A stretch of DNA of 64,000 nucleotides from Diploptera punctata (GCA_030220185.1 JASPKZ010010239.1:1320001-1384000); one strand, 5' to 3'; shown: positions 32,156 through 41,949, counted from the stretch's first letter. The notes: generated by a model not told the origin, from the letters alone. Translations and numbers: made by a program.

Positions 32156-32965
32156 ATTAATAGTTGTATATTTTAATAGTCTTGCTAATAAAAACCTCTT
32201 GTTTAAGCTTCTATTTGTTGTAAATTTATAAACCTAATACGCTCTGTACAGTAAATATCATTAATAAATCCCTTATTAATAAACGCTTTGTAAGGAAAGG
32301 ATTACAATAATCTTCTTCCATGCAATATAGCATATATTAATTATCAATTTTGGCCCATACAGTTCATTCCATGCTATTTTACACATACGAAAAAGCTTAT
32401 GAACTACTGAGAATTCTCGGTTCTTTATTTTCCACGCGCTTGCTGCTTCTTGTGTAACATCAATTAATCGTTAAGTTTTTCATTTTGCGTGAAGTTTAAA
32501 TCATTCATTGTCACGAAATACTAATAATTTGTTTATAGAGTCCTTTATTTTGTCTTATTGTGTAGGTCTTATACAAGGGGATAAACACGTATCTTCGTCA
32601 GTCCCTAAGTATCACCTTAGGCATTTTTTCTCACATTGGGAATAACTCCAACTCACTCTGACTGGTGGCATATTAGATACCTCCAGAGCTTCAAGCTCAC
32701 TTTTCTTTTATTTCGTTTCCATTTGAAAACTTTTGATGGGAGTATCAATTAAAGGGTAATACATATCTGAGACCAAAGTTGTATTATATATATGACACTT
32801 TGAAAAAAAAAATCCCTTAAATGCCCTCCCCTAATTTTTCTCTTTTTTGAAAATATATGTTATTTTGGCACCTATGAACCCACTAAACATGATAGTAAAA
32901 TTACAATTGACAAAATCTCAATTGAGGAACGCCATGAAAGCACCCGAAAAAAATGTGTGTATCCC
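32156..32965. other. No recognised feature
   Basis: No coding match or shared repeat noticed. Confidence 0.4.
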
Positions 32966-32967
32966 CA

Positions 32968-33033
<66 letters not shown>
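32968..33033. repeat. (ATT)n microsatellite
   Basis: About 22 uninterrupted ATT units. Confidence 0.9.
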
Positions 33034-33590
33034 TTGTTATTTGGTTCCCAAATAAACCTATTAAGCATAAACATGAGTTAATATCTTGTTAAACCCTTCT
33101 TCGGGATTGAAGAGGGAGTAACTGTTCCCACGATACGTTTTACCCTGTTGTACACTGTTTAGCTTATACAGTGTTTATTATGAGATTTTGAACTGAGATG
33201 GGAATAAATCTTGTATAAAATGTGTACATGAATTTTGTTAATGTATAAAAAGTTGGGCGATATATGCATTTTGCATAGACTTAATTTGTTAATATTTGGA
33301 TATTGTACAACTTAAGTAAAAAAATGGGAAACATTTTGAAATGAGAGTTTGATGAGTAGGTAAAACGTTTCTTCATTTGTATGTTAGGCATGTCATTGGT
33401 GTACGATGTTCTCCAACATATATTAGCGTGAAGTTAAAAACATTTTAATGTGAATGCAGCTGCATCCAGGTTTGCTAAACAGTCTGCGAAATTACACTTA
33501 GTCTTTTGTAGTCTTCTAACGATTTGCGTTACAATAGACCTTTACCGTATCATAACAATATTTATGTTGTGTATTTGTGTTGTTTAATTT
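33034..33590. other. No recognised feature
   Basis: AT-rich sequence without coding or repeat matches. Confidence 0.4.
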
Positions 33591-33645
33591 AAAGAGAAGG
33601 CCTTACGGTCTTCAATCTTACAGAATTAATTAATAAATAAAACTC
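33591..33645 (+). mobile_element. Possible LINE-G 3' end
   Basis: agagaaggccttacggtctt...aataaataaaactcg resembles the LINE-G 3' terminus at 54870-54917 (agagaaagccttatggcctt...aaaataaagc). About 55 bp only. Confidence 0.4.
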
Positions 33646-35500
33646 GATGATATGATTATAATATTAATTATAATATAATATATTATTAGATATATGTTTT
33701 AACTTTGTTGGCTTTCGCGGCTTGAATCTTGATTCCTTGAATAGTCTTCGGACTGAATGTCCGTGGCACAGAGCTGGTACACTCGATGTTCCTTTTACCA
33801 TGAGTAGTGTAAAAACTGATTTGCTTACACAATCGTTTAATTAATTAGCTTATATTAATGTTTTAAATAAAATCATTAGTTTGAATAAAGTAAATATGAA
33901 TGGGGATTTTATTGACGTTTTGCTTTGGAAAAATATGGCTTACAGGTATTGACAATAATAGTGTGCACAGGACGGTGGCCGCTCATGGCTCTACAATTAA
34001 AGGCACATATACACATGTGGACTCTGATGTAATTATATTAATTTGATCCAGAGTTGAAATCCTCTCCTTGATAATTCGTGTGCCTAAAACTCTTGAGTCG
34101 TGGAGCTTGTACTACAAATTAAGAAGTTTATTTGAGTAAAAGAAGGAAAATTAATCTGGGTAGTTCTTCCTTTCGTCCTTGGCATTGTGGTTAGAATTCT
34201 TAACTTTTACTTCTACAACACGCTCCACTTTAGTTTAGGTGTCCCTTGTCTTATGACGTGTTGTACTGATTTCGTCTTTTGTATACTGATATCCTACTAA
34301 TATCAGATTCTAAACGGACGTTCATTGTGCGTCTGAATTGTTTGCATGGGTGTTCCCTACCTACAGACAAATTTCTTGGAGAACTGAGAGAAGTGTTAAA
34401 CACAACAAAAAAAGAAGAGAAAGCTATTGTAGGGAAAATAAGTGTGATTACATGTTACGGCGGACCATATGTTACAATCTGTAGAATAACAAGCTACAGT
34501 TACACCGATTGTCATTATTAGAGAAAAACAAGTTAGAACTTGAGCAGTGGGATTTGAACAAAGGTCTGAAGTTTTACGCAATGCGCTGTATAATGAGGTA
34601 CTTAGGAACACCTCCATGAAGTAGCATTAATTTCCCTCCCTTACATTTATGTAATTCCGTTAGATTTGGTTAGGTCAGAACCACTAGCAATAGTTACCTA
34701 CTTCACGAAGTGCCAATGGAGGAATATGGTCACCAGATAACTACGGTTAATGTCCCTTAGTTCTCAATTCCACTGGTCGTTACATAATATGAGTGTTTTT
34801 ACAACAAAGATATAAAAATATGAGTCTTGTAGAAGTCATTTTTCCTCCTGCATTTAAATATAATTTTTCAGTTTTTTTCCTTTCAGCCAAGAGTTATCTG
34901 TTTGATAGTCATTTACATTTTTGATATCCTTTTTATGAAATCCATCTAACTCTAACTCATTCTGACTTACCTAGAAAGTGGCTAGATGTGATTTCTCGGG
35001 TAAATTTTGCATCTGGAACATCTCTCTTCTTGGTCCAACAGTAGTCAGCCAGCATATTAGAACTCCCACTTGCCTTGGTACCTCATTTCAATTGTGGAAA
35101 TTTGCTGATGACAACGCTCACCGTGCTCACAGAGACAGCCCCAAGATTTGTCCGGAAAGAAGTCCGGGAGAAGAGAATGCTAAAATAAAGTTTAAAAAAG
35201 TAGCTGTCACAAAAATACTGTGCCTGATGGTAACATTCTGACTACATGTCTGAATTCAGTATAAACCATGCACTAGATCCCAACTAATCGGAGTTCTTGT
35301 GATAGAAAACCTTATTCGCCAGTGATTCTATGTTTTTAATCTTTATCATTTTCTATTACATGGTATCAGGTACTTAAGGTAATTATAATTTTCTTCCGAT
35401 AATATTTTGCGCTTTTATTTTTGTTTTGTACAACCTTACTATATATACATATATTACTATATGTATATATACATTCACACATATAGTATTATCACACCTA
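33646..35500. other. No recognised feature; isolated short frames
   Basis: Open frames of 80 and 87 codons at 34279-34521 and 34978-35241 have no recognisable domains and no gene context (no splice or promoter signals that I can support). The 33700-33790 stretch (ttggctttcgcggcttgaatc...gaagacta complement) is faintly reminiscent of Penelope-like termini, too weak to call. Confidence 0.35.
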
Positions 35501-35502
35501 CA

Positions 35503-35970
35503 GGGTGCCGTCAGAATAAAGTATTACGGACTTTCTTATGGGGTGAGTAACGATGCATGGCCCTTAGTAGAAGTAATACGTTTTGATGCAGGTTAAGGAT
35601 ACCCATACAAATTTTAATGTAAAATAAGTTTGAAGATCGTAAACACAAATAGTGTGGATATCGTGTGTTCTTGTGTTGTTTTATGAATCAGTATTTAAAG
35701 ACTTCTAGTGGTTGTAGTACACCCTGTCGGAGTTTGGCGGAAGTTATTCTTCAGGTACGAATTCTGGCGGCAGCAGAAAGTATTGAGCACCGACCAGGTT
35801 CTTTGGGGCGTGCATGACAATATGCGTCGCAGCGGATACTTTGTTGCCAACGTTACAAAAGGGTCGCCATGTGCAATCACACTTGTAAATACAACTCCTA
35901 GAAATCTGAAACACAAGACACACGATATCAGTTCATTGTGTTTCAAACGTAAAACCTCTTTTACATAAAA
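35503..35970 (+). mobile_element. Possible DNA transposon remnant
   Basis: Begins tacagggtgccgtcagaataaagta, a start resembling mariner-type TIRs. The part at 35690-35900 codes broken transposase-end-like text (SVWRKLFFRYEFWRQQ, MTICVAADTLLPTLQKGRHV), comparable to the 'R...C....G.HIE' ends of DDE transposases. No matching right TIR found. Tentative. Confidence 0.3.
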
Positions 35971-36172
35971 ATGGTATACTTCAGGACATGGGTTCCTTAT
36001 GAAAACTTTTACTAAGACCCCTCTACAAGCTCTAGAAGTCTGTAATACTTATCTTGAAATAACATATATATATATATATGTTATATTGCAGATTTTCGCG
36101 GATATAAGTATGCATATGAAAGTTTTCCTGAGTTTTCCGCGCCTTGGATTCAAATTCGGCCTCTGGCCACTG

Positions 36173-36216
36173 ATTCCGACGTTTCGGCATGATCCCACAT
36201 GTCATTATCAAGGAAT
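36173..36216 (-). ncRNA. Hammerhead-ribozyme-like motif, left arm of Penelope-like element
   Basis: Minus-strand reading: ATTCC, then TTGATAA (core box, consensus CTGATGA, two differences), a hairpin with tgacatg/catgcc (weakened on this copy), then GAAACGTC and GGAAT closing helix I with ATTCC. Order and spacing fit a minimal type I hammerhead with a two-pair helix III. Core changes make activity unlikely. Mirror copy at 37867-37910. Confidence 0.4.
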
Positions 36217-36250
36217 GTTAAGTTGTGAGTCACAGGTTTAGGTCTTATAT

Positions 36251-36632
36251 GTGGAATGCAGGCTTTCACGGCCGGTAATCATGGTAGTAAAAGATTCCGG
36301 GCTATGTGGCCGTGGTCTATAACTGGCGTTTCTTCCAGACGTTTCACCCTCAACTGCGGAGGGCATCTTCATGGGCGAGCGCTTCAAGCTGTTGTTTCCC
36401 TGTCGTTGACTCGACTGTGAATGAACAGCAGAAATCTGGACACTCTTATTTATACTAGTGCTGATGTCACGTGAGTCGCAGCTGTTTGGATCGACGTCAT
36501 CATACTGGCTCTGATTGGTTCGGAACTCTCTCCTTGTTATTGGTAGGTTTTGACTTTCTATTGTCTAATGTGCGATACCAGGCTTTGGCTAGTTTTATTC
36601 CTTCATCTTTTCTATTGAAATTGTCCTTGTCC
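36251..36632 (-). mobile_element. 382-bp insertion in the left arm, 13-bp TSD, second Penelope-like terminus
   Basis: Flanked by ttaggtcttatat at 36238-36250 and 36633-36645. Removing it makes the left arm continuous and collinear with the right arm. Minus-strand reading begins near ggacaaggacaatttcaata and includes 'agtataaataagagtgtcc' (TATA-like), a hammerhead-like motif (36335-36374) and 'accggccgtgaaagcctgc' at its end, the type of text found in Penelope-like terminal regions. No coding sequence. Probably a short truncated copy of a different Penelope-like family. Confidence 0.65.
36335..36374 (-). ncRNA. Hammerhead-ribozyme-like motif in the nested insertion
   Basis: Minus-strand order: CCA (helix I), ATGAAGA (core box; consensus CTGANGA, first base differs), CCCTC-loop-GAGGG (helix II), GAAACGTC (GAAA box, two-pair helix III, C17), then TGG closing helix I. 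All pieces are in the required order with compensating stems, so this is the closest match to a functional core in the window, with one core deviation. Confidence 0.5.
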
Positions 36633-36734
36633 TTAGGTCTTATATAATAAAATACATAGAGTTTTCGCTGTGGTCCGTTTCCGAAGACGTACACCCATCC
36701 AAGGTTTAGTTCTTATGTTGTTAAATACATTCAA

Positions 36735-37070
36735 GGTAGATCTGCTCTCAACGAATTTCTGACACATTTAAACAGCCAACATGATCAGATTAAATTCACT
36801 ATGGAAGTTGAACAAGAACAGCGACTACCATTTCTAGATGTACTTGTGATAAGAAGACCTGAAAGAAGACTTGCACACACAGTTTACCAGATATCTACTC
36901 ATACTGATAGATATCTGAACGTCGCATCACACCATCACCCGGCAAAAATAACTTCAGTAATCAACACTCTCGTCATCCGATCACTGCGACTTACAGATAA
37001 GCTTCATGAAGATGAAAAACAACTGAAACGGACACTTCCAGCAAATGGCTATCCCGAACATGCAGTGTAA
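36735..37070 (+). pseudogene. Penelope-like reverse transcriptase, C-terminal fragment
   Basis: One open frame reads LNEFLTHLNSQHDQIKFTME, EQRLPFLDVLVIRRPERRLA, HTVYQISTHTDRYLNVASHH and HPAKITSVINTLVIRS, followed by a helix and LPANGYPEHAV. The 'FLDV', 'THTDRYL', 'SHHP' and 'NGYP' words in this order are diagnostic for Penelope-like RTs, just after the catalytic palm. The palm with its YxDD box is absent, removed by truncation at the left arm. The frame closes at 37070 and the downstream nuclease lies in shifted frames. Confidence 0.8.
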
Positions 37071-37600
37071 ATAGCATTTAAACGAGCAAGAAACGCACCA
37101 AACACATCGGAGAAGAAAGAGCAGACCTTAGGCGCTGCCTTCTTACCGTATGTGCAAGGAAATACGGATAAAATAAGCCGAGTATACAAAAACATCAGAT
37201 TAAAACTATATTTCACTCGAAAAACACCATCTCCAACTTACTCAGGTGTGCTAAAGATACAATACCCCTAGAATCACAAGGCATATACGAGATCCCTTGC
37301 ACTTCATGCGAACAAACATATGTAGGACGTACTAACAGACGAATTAGCTGCCGAATACAAGAACATAAGGATGCAATAAATCGTCAAGAACCTACATCAA
37401 CTCTGGTGCAACATATGAAACAAAGGCGTCACAAGATCGACCTCACAGGATCTGGAACGTAGGCTAAAATAGATAATGAAAAATCAAGAATCTACAGAGA
37501 AACAATAGAGATTGAGAAAAGGTCACATTCCATGAACACCCGAGATGATGCCCAAAGATTACCTTCTACATGGAAAACTGCTCTCGCTGCCCACCATGTC
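37071..37600 (+). pseudogene. Penelope-like linker and GIY-YIG endonuclease domain
   Basis: After a stop at 37070 the sequence continues with AFLPYVQGNTDKISRVYKN (37130-37185), a frame change, ISNLLRCAKDTIPLESQGIY and EIPCTSCEQTYVGRTNRRIS, CRIQEHKDAINRQEPTSTLV, QHMKQRRHKIDL (37210-37440). GIYEIPC...TYVGRT is the GIY-YIG nuclease signature with its Cys pair, and the R...EH helix follows. Later SRIYRETIEIEKRSHSMNTR matches the 'R..+E.I.I....N....D' end of this domain. One stop within the end. The domain nicks target DNA in intact family members. Confidence 0.8.
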
Positions 37601-37630
37601 ATCCCCAAAACAGCGGAGTGTGGTCGACGC

Positions 37631-37850
37631 TTGGATGGGTGTACGGCTTCCGAAAACGGACCACACTGAAAACTGAAGATGTTTAACTACATAAGAACTA
37701 AACCTTGGATAGGTGAACGGCTTCGGAAACGGACCACACTGAAAACTAAGGTATTTAACAACATACGAACTAAACCTTGGATGGGTGTACGTCTTCGGAA
37801 ACGGACCACAGCGAAAACTCTATGTATTTTATTATATAAGACCTAAACCT
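37631..37850 (+). repeat. Three tandem 73-bp units in the Penelope-like 3' region
   Basis: Units at 37631-37704, 37705-37776 and 37777-37850, each 'ttggatgggtgtacg-cttc-gaaacggaccaca...aactaaacc'. The last unit continues into the right arm. One inverted copy is in the left arm (36646-36730). Confidence 0.85.
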
Positions 37851-37866
37851 GTGAATCGAACTTATC

Positions 37867-37910
37867 ATTCCTTGATAATGGCATGTGGGATCATGCCGAA
37901 ACGTCGGAAT
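37867..37910 (+). ncRNA. Hammerhead-ribozyme-like motif, right arm of Penelope-like element
   Basis: ATTCC (helix I), TTGATAA (core box, two differences from CTGATGA), GGCATG-loop-CATGCC (helix II, fully paired), GAAACGTC, then GGAAT (helix I). Better paired than the left-arm copy. Core substitutions probably abolish cleavage in this copy. Confidence 0.45.
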
Positions 37911-37967
37911 CAGTGGACAGAGGCCGAACTTGAATCCAAGACGCGAAAAACCCAAGAAAACGTTCAT

Positions 37968-37970
37968 ATT

Positions 37971-38021
<51 letters not shown>
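37968..38021. repeat. (CA)n followed by (TA)n
   Basis: CA units 37972-37987, then TA units to 38021, at the outer edge of the Penelope-like right arm. Confidence 0.9.
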
Positions 38022-38023
<2 letters not shown>

Positions 38024-38024
<1 letters not shown>

Positions 38025-38548
38025 GGCATTCAATAAGTAATGGCAACACAGCTATACCTTCATAAAAATATATTTAAGTTACTTTTGACATTAGGGACTT
38101 CATTTATAGTCTCCTGCCAAGGTAAATCGTACGTTATTAAGTCCTTGGAAGATGTCGAACTCCATCTGCAGCACCATTTCCTTATATCTATTTCATCTCA
38201 TCGATCTAGAGCTTTCTGGAGATCAACTGTTGATTGAAATCGAATGCATTGTAGAGATTCTTTGATCTTTGTGAATAAGTTTTATGCACAACGGCTCTTG
38301 CCTTGTGAATTTGGTGAATGTTTGAGTACTTCGCTATTGTATCTTCTAAACAAATTCTATTTAACATATTTTTAGGGCTTACGAAATGTGAGAAACAATA
38401 AATGTGTTCACAAAATATTGCAATTTCGAGACTTTCAATGTTTCATATTTATACAACAAAGACTGCTCAACAACATACTATAAGATTAAAAAGGTCACCG
38501 CTAGGATCGCTGATTTACTAATCTGTTGCCATTACTTATCGAATGCTT
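38024..38548. mobile_element. mariner-like element with TA duplication
   Basis: 525 bp bounded by TA (38022-38023 and 38549-38550). Inverted ends: left GGGCATTCAATAAGTAATGG, right (complement) AAGCATTCGATAAGTAATGG, continuing CAACA in both. TA target and such ends are typical of mariner-like elements. No convincing transposase frame, although the length suggests an internally deleted copy. Confidence 0.7.
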
Positions 38549-38556
38549 TAGTGGGG

Positions 38557-38557
<1 letters not shown>

Positions 38558-38606
<49 letters not shown>
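38558..38606. repeat. (TA)n microsatellite
   Basis: About 24 TA units. Confidence 0.9.
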
Positions 38607-38610
<4 letters not shown>

Positions 38611-38649
38611 CACATACAACAAACTCAAATTCGTCATTTTTATGCTTTT

Positions 38650-38855
38650 GAAGTTTTTTTAATTGCAATAAGCATTTATCTGCGCTAAACCTCACTAACG
38701 AAACATAAACAAAGAGGAGGTAGAACAAATACGAATTATGTTCTGATATATTCCAAATATTCTTATTGGCTGCGATTTTGTTACCATATGTCTCCTCTAT
38801 AATACATGTATGTCCCTTTTTTTAGAGTGAAGGAGATTTATCTTTATAATATTTT
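38650..38855. repeat. Direct repeat, first copy (195 bp)
   Basis: 'ttttttaattgcaataagcatttatctgcgctaaacctcac' through 'agagtgaaggagattta'. Second copy at 38975-39175 with about ten differences. Confidence 0.8.
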
Positions 38856-38862
38856 TTTTTAA

Positions 38863-38975
38863 GTTGAACAATGCAAGCTTAATATGACATAAGTAAAAAA
38901 AATACTCGGACTGGACTTGAACCCGGACCTCTGTATTGATACCACAGTGCGCTACCGATTACGCTACCAAGCTTT
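38863..38975 (-). mobile_element. SINE-B tRNA-like unit, minus, between direct repeats
   Basis: Minus strand: gcttggtagcgtaatcggta (box A), gtccgggttcaagtcc (box B), then 'gagtattttttttac...catattaagcttgcattg', the SINE-B 3' words. Anticodon-stem-like CTGTG/TACAG with loop GTATCAA. Lies between the two 195-bp direct repeats. Confidence 0.65.
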
Positions 38976-39175
38976 TATTTTTTTAATTGCAATAAGTATT
39001 TATCTGCGCTAAACCTCACTAAGGAAACGTAAACAAAGAGGAGGTAGAACATATACAAATTATGTTCCGATATATTCCAAATGTTCTTATTGGCTGCGAT
39101 TTTGTTACCATATGTCGCCTCCATAATACATTTATGTCCCTTTTTTAGAGTGAAGGAGATTTAACTTGAGAGTTC
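38975..39175. repeat. Direct repeat, second copy (195 bp)
   Basis: Repeats 38650-38855 in the same orientation, ending 'ttttttagagtgaaggagattta'. Confidence 0.8.
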
Positions 39176-39224
39176 TTGAAGAGGAAATATTTTAAAATGA
39201 AGTGTGTGTGTGTGTATATATATA

Positions 39225-39288
39225 TATATGATATGATATGAAAAGAAAAAAGAATGCTTGAGTCGGGATTTGAACTCGAGTCTCTAAA

Positions 39289-39328
<40 letters not shown>
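39225..39328 (-). mobile_element. Truncated SINE-B tRNA-like unit plus (TA)n
   Basis: 39240-39285 is a minus-strand tRNA-like 3' half (actcgagttcaaatcccgac box B, then 'attcttttttc'), cut by TA repeats at 39290-39328. Confidence 0.5.
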
Positions 39329-39332
<4 letters not shown>

Positions 39333-39575
39333 TATAAGCAATTAAATTGGTATGGGCACGTACGACGAATGCAAGAAGAAAGATTACCCAGGAAAACATT
39401 GGAATGGTGACCACCTGGAAGAAGGAGGAGAGGAAGACCTCGAAACTCGTAGATGCAGGAAATAAGAACTGGAATGAGAGCAAGGGGACTGGAGGACATG
39501 GATTGGATGGAGAGAGACGAGTGGAGAAGGAAAATAAAACTTCAGGCACAGAAAAATGTGTAAACATTAAAATTC
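39329..39575 (+). mobile_element. RTE-like LINE 3' end (LINE-E-like)
   Basis: Plus-strand codons across one frameshift: IKLNWYGHVRRMQEERLPRK, then PPGRRRRGRPRNS, MQEIRTGMRARGLEDMDWME and RDEWRRKIKL, followed by a stop. This is the usual C-terminus of RTE-like polymerases. One stop (TGG to TGA type) precedes PPGRRRR. It is followed by an AT-rich end. Confidence 0.65.
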
Positions 39576-39593
39576 TGTATATAAATAAAATAT

Positions 39594-39925
39594 ATCCATA
39601 GTAATTCTGCCCGAAGGCAGGTCCTTCACTGCAATTATAGCATTTCCATGCTATGCTTGTCGCTTTACTAGATAATTGTAGCTGTGGTAGCTTTCCGTTC
39701 CTTTCTACACCGGTGAAGGATGGTGATGATCATAATGATAAGGATAATGATGTCCATATAATTTCGGGGACCGTTTGGGCCTTAAAGTGTTCCTGACATT
39801 TGTCTTACAGGTGAGGAAAAATCCCGAAAAGAACCTCACCCAGAAAATCTGCCCCAACCGGGGATAGAAATCCGGGCCCGCTGCCTGACAAGGCAGCACA
39901 CTACCTCGAGATCACAACGGTGGAC
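39594..39925 (-). mobile_element. SINE-A copy, minus
   Basis: Same organisation as 21275-21615: tRNA-like head at 39860-39922 (ctcgaggtagtgtgctgcct...ggatttctatcccc on the minus strand), 'ggcccaaacggtccccgaaa' complement, and 'gaaggacctgccttcgggca' complement near the tail. Confidence 0.7.
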
Positions 39926-39964
39926 TATATAATATATGTATATATATTTATATATATATATTAC

Positions 39965-40262
39965 ATTTAATATTGCAAACTTAATATGACACGATAAGAA
40001 AAATAAATGCTCGGACGGGACTTGAACTGGACCTCTGGATTGATACCACAGTGTGCTACCGATTACGCTACCGAGGAAGTCTAGTACGAACTTTTATATA
40101 TATACTTTCTTATTATTACGAGATGTAGCGGGAACTCGGTCTCCAATGCCATCTAGTAGCTCCTATCACAAGTAATCAAATTTAAGAGAATATTTTTACT
40201 TTATATCAATGACGCTTTATTGATGTTATAATTTTTTTCGCTACATCTCGTAATAATAAGAG
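39965..40262 (-). mobile_element. SINE-B unit, minus, part of an inverted pair
   Basis: tRNA-like segment at 40009-40079 (minus: cctcggtagcgtaatcggta, then gtccagttcaagtcccgtc) and body 40080-40255 ('acgagatgtagcgggaactcg', 'tgccatctagtagctcctat', 'tcaatgacgctttattgatg'). The plus-oriented partner with the same body runs 40300-40565. Confidence 0.65.
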
Positions 40263-40284
40263 TATATATATATATATATATATA
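40263..40284. repeat. (TA)n at the centre of the SINE-B inverted pair
   Basis: TA run in the spacer between inverted SINE-B units. Confidence 0.85.
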
Positions 40285-40289
40285 AGAAA

Positions 40290-40670
40290 AATAAATAACT
40301 TGCTCTGTAGTGTAATTGATAGCGCACTGGGGTATCACTCCAGAGATCGGGTGCAAGTCCCGTCCGAGCATTTATTTGTATTATGTCATATTAAGCTTGC
40401 ATTCCTCAATGTCAAAAACATTAATTATAACATCGATAAAGCGTCACTGGTATAGAGTAAAAATATTCTCTTTAATTTGCTTACTTGTGATAGGAGCTAC
40501 TAGATGGCAGTGGAGACCAAGTTCTCACTACATCTTGTAATAATAAGAATGTATGTACCGGTATATAAAAGTTTGTACTAGACTTCCTCGGTTGCGTAAT
40601 CGGTAGCGCACTGTGGTATCAATCCAGAGGTGCAGGTTCAAGTCCCGTCCGAGCATTTATTTTTTATCAT
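40290..40670 (+). mobile_element. SINE-B dimer, plus
   Basis: Two tRNA-like segments in the same direction (40300-40370, gctctgtagtgtaattgata...gggtgcaagtcccgtccgagc; 40582-40657, cctcggttgcgtaatcggta...aggttcaagtcccgtccgagc), each followed by 'catttattt'. Between them is the 200-bp body ('taagcttgcatt', 'ataacatcgataaagcgtcac', 'ataggagctactagatggca', 'cttgtaataataagaa'). A head-to-tail dimer with shared body. Confidence 0.65.
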
Positions 40671-40677
40671 GTTATTT

Positions 40678-40688
40678 ATTTATATATA

Positions 40689-40726
<38 letters not shown>
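40678..40726. repeat. (TA)n microsatellite
   Basis: Interrupted TA run. Confidence 0.9.
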
Positions 40727-40730
<4 letters not shown>

Positions 40731-41310
40731 AACTTGTATTTAGTGAAGTGCTTGGGAATAGATGTTACTCAGATGCTAGTAGTTGAGTCTTATCAATTTA
40801 TTGACATGGGACACGGTCACTTCATTTCCTGGAATTTGGTTTGTCGAAATTACAGGTAATTAACATTTGAATTTTAATTGAATTTCAACACAGTGGCTAA
40901 TTTGAAACATTACTTTACCTGGCAAATTGCTCTTGTTTACAAAACCTATGCTTTATAAATAAACACGAACCAAATTGATTTATTGCGTATACCCTGTCTA
41001 GTATGAATGTTATTTTAGTGTCACATACTTTCTACAGACAACTTAGGATAAAATGTGCTTACGTGCATTTAGCTAAATATTAATTTTGGTTGCTTTAACA
41101 ATGAAGACCAATAATAGGAAGATGTTTGTAAAACATCGATGGAGATTTATCATGATTGGAATGTGTACTGTCTTAAAAAAATGATGGCCCAACTCCTGAT
41201 GAAGGAAAGTTAAAATTTTCAAGAGCGATTCACAACAGTAAGTTGCTACGTGTTTAGTTCAAATCGGAAGGCGTAAGCTTCTCTTCATGCAGTAATTGTA
41301 TCTTTCGCTT
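40727..41310. other. No recognised feature
   Basis: AT-rich sequence without coding or repeat matches. Confidence 0.4.
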
Positions 41311-41390
41311 CAATGGAGCATTAGGTAAGATGTTCTCTTAGCACCGTACATTCCCAGGTTCGATCCTGCTCAGGAAGATTTTTTATTAAT
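41311..41390 (+). repeat. tRNA-like remnant
   Basis: caatggagcattaggtaaga...ccaggttcgatcctgctcagg has box-A-like and box-B sequences with tRNA-like spacing. No SINE body follows that I recognise. Confidence 0.35.
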
Positions 41391-41434
41391 AACGACGTTA
41401 ATTTTCATAATTTCTACACGTTTTTAGGCTTTGT

Positions 41435-41436
<2 letters not shown>

Positions 41437-41480
<44 letters not shown>
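41437..41480. repeat. (TA)n microsatellite
   Basis: About 22 TA units next to a SINE-A tail. Confidence 0.9.
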
Positions 41481-41481
<1 letters not shown>

Positions 41482-41483
<2 letters not shown>

Positions 41484-41800
41484 ATCCATCCATAGTAATT
41501 CTGAAGGAGGGCAGGTCTTTCACTGCAATCATAACATTTCCATGCTATGCTTGCAGCTTTACTAGGGAATTGTAGGTGTGGTAGCTTCCCGTTGCTTTCC
41601 ACACCGGTGACGGATGATGATGATGGCCATATGATTTCGGAGACCGTTTGGGCCTTTAAGTTTTCCTGAAATTTGTCTTACAGGTGACAAAAAAAACCGA
41701 TAAAAAACCTCACCCAGAAAAACTGCCTCTACCGGGAATCGAACCCGGGCCCGCTGCGTGACCAGGCAGCATGCTACCTCGAGATCACAGCGGTGGACTA
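41482..41800 (-). mobile_element. SINE-A copy, minus (left arm of inverted pair)
   Basis: Tail atccatccatccat at 41481-41494, body with 'ggagaccgtttgggccttta', tRNA-like head at 41725-41797 (minus: gatctcgaggtagcatgctg...gggttcgattccc). Paired, inverted, with 41950-42272. Confidence 0.75.
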
Positions 41801-41819
41801 TATATATGTGTATAATATA

Positions 41820-41942
41820 TATGATAAGAAAAATAAATGCTTGAACGGGATTTGAACCCGGATCTCTGGATTGAGACTCCAGTGTGCTACCAATTACGCT
41901 ACCAATCAAATCTAGTACAAGCATTTTTTTCCCTTTATATAT
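41820..41942 (-). mobile_element. SINE-B tRNA-like unit, minus, between SINE-A copies
   Basis: Minus: attggtagcgtaattggtag, gatccgggttcaaatcccgt, then 'tcaagcatttatttttctta'. Anticodon stem CTGGAG-like with loop similar to 40320. Sits in the loop of the SINE-A inverted pair. Confidence 0.6.
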
Positions 41943-41949
41943 ATTATGT

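Larger units (their letters stand above)
36114..37967 (+). mobile_element. Penelope-like element with inverted arms
   Basis: A central coding part lies between two inverted arms. Left arm: 36114-36250 plus 36646-36730. Right arm: 37751-37967. They share, in opposite orientation, 'ccttggattcaa...ttcggcctctg', 'gattccgacgtttcggcatg', 'taggtcttatat' and 'tttccgaagacgtacaccca'. The core encodes the last part of a Penelope RT and a GIY-YIG nuclease (separate entries). Penelope-like elements are known to carry terminal repeats in direct or inverted arrangement and hammerhead-like motifs inside them. Three tandem 73-bp units (37631-37850) precede the right arm. A 382-bp insertion splits the left arm. 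5'-truncated RT and frameshifts: not autonomous. Confidence 0.75.

Noticed and set aside
34978..35241. Possible small protein of 87 codons
   Set aside because: No recognisable domain, no neighbouring gene or supported splice or promoter signals.
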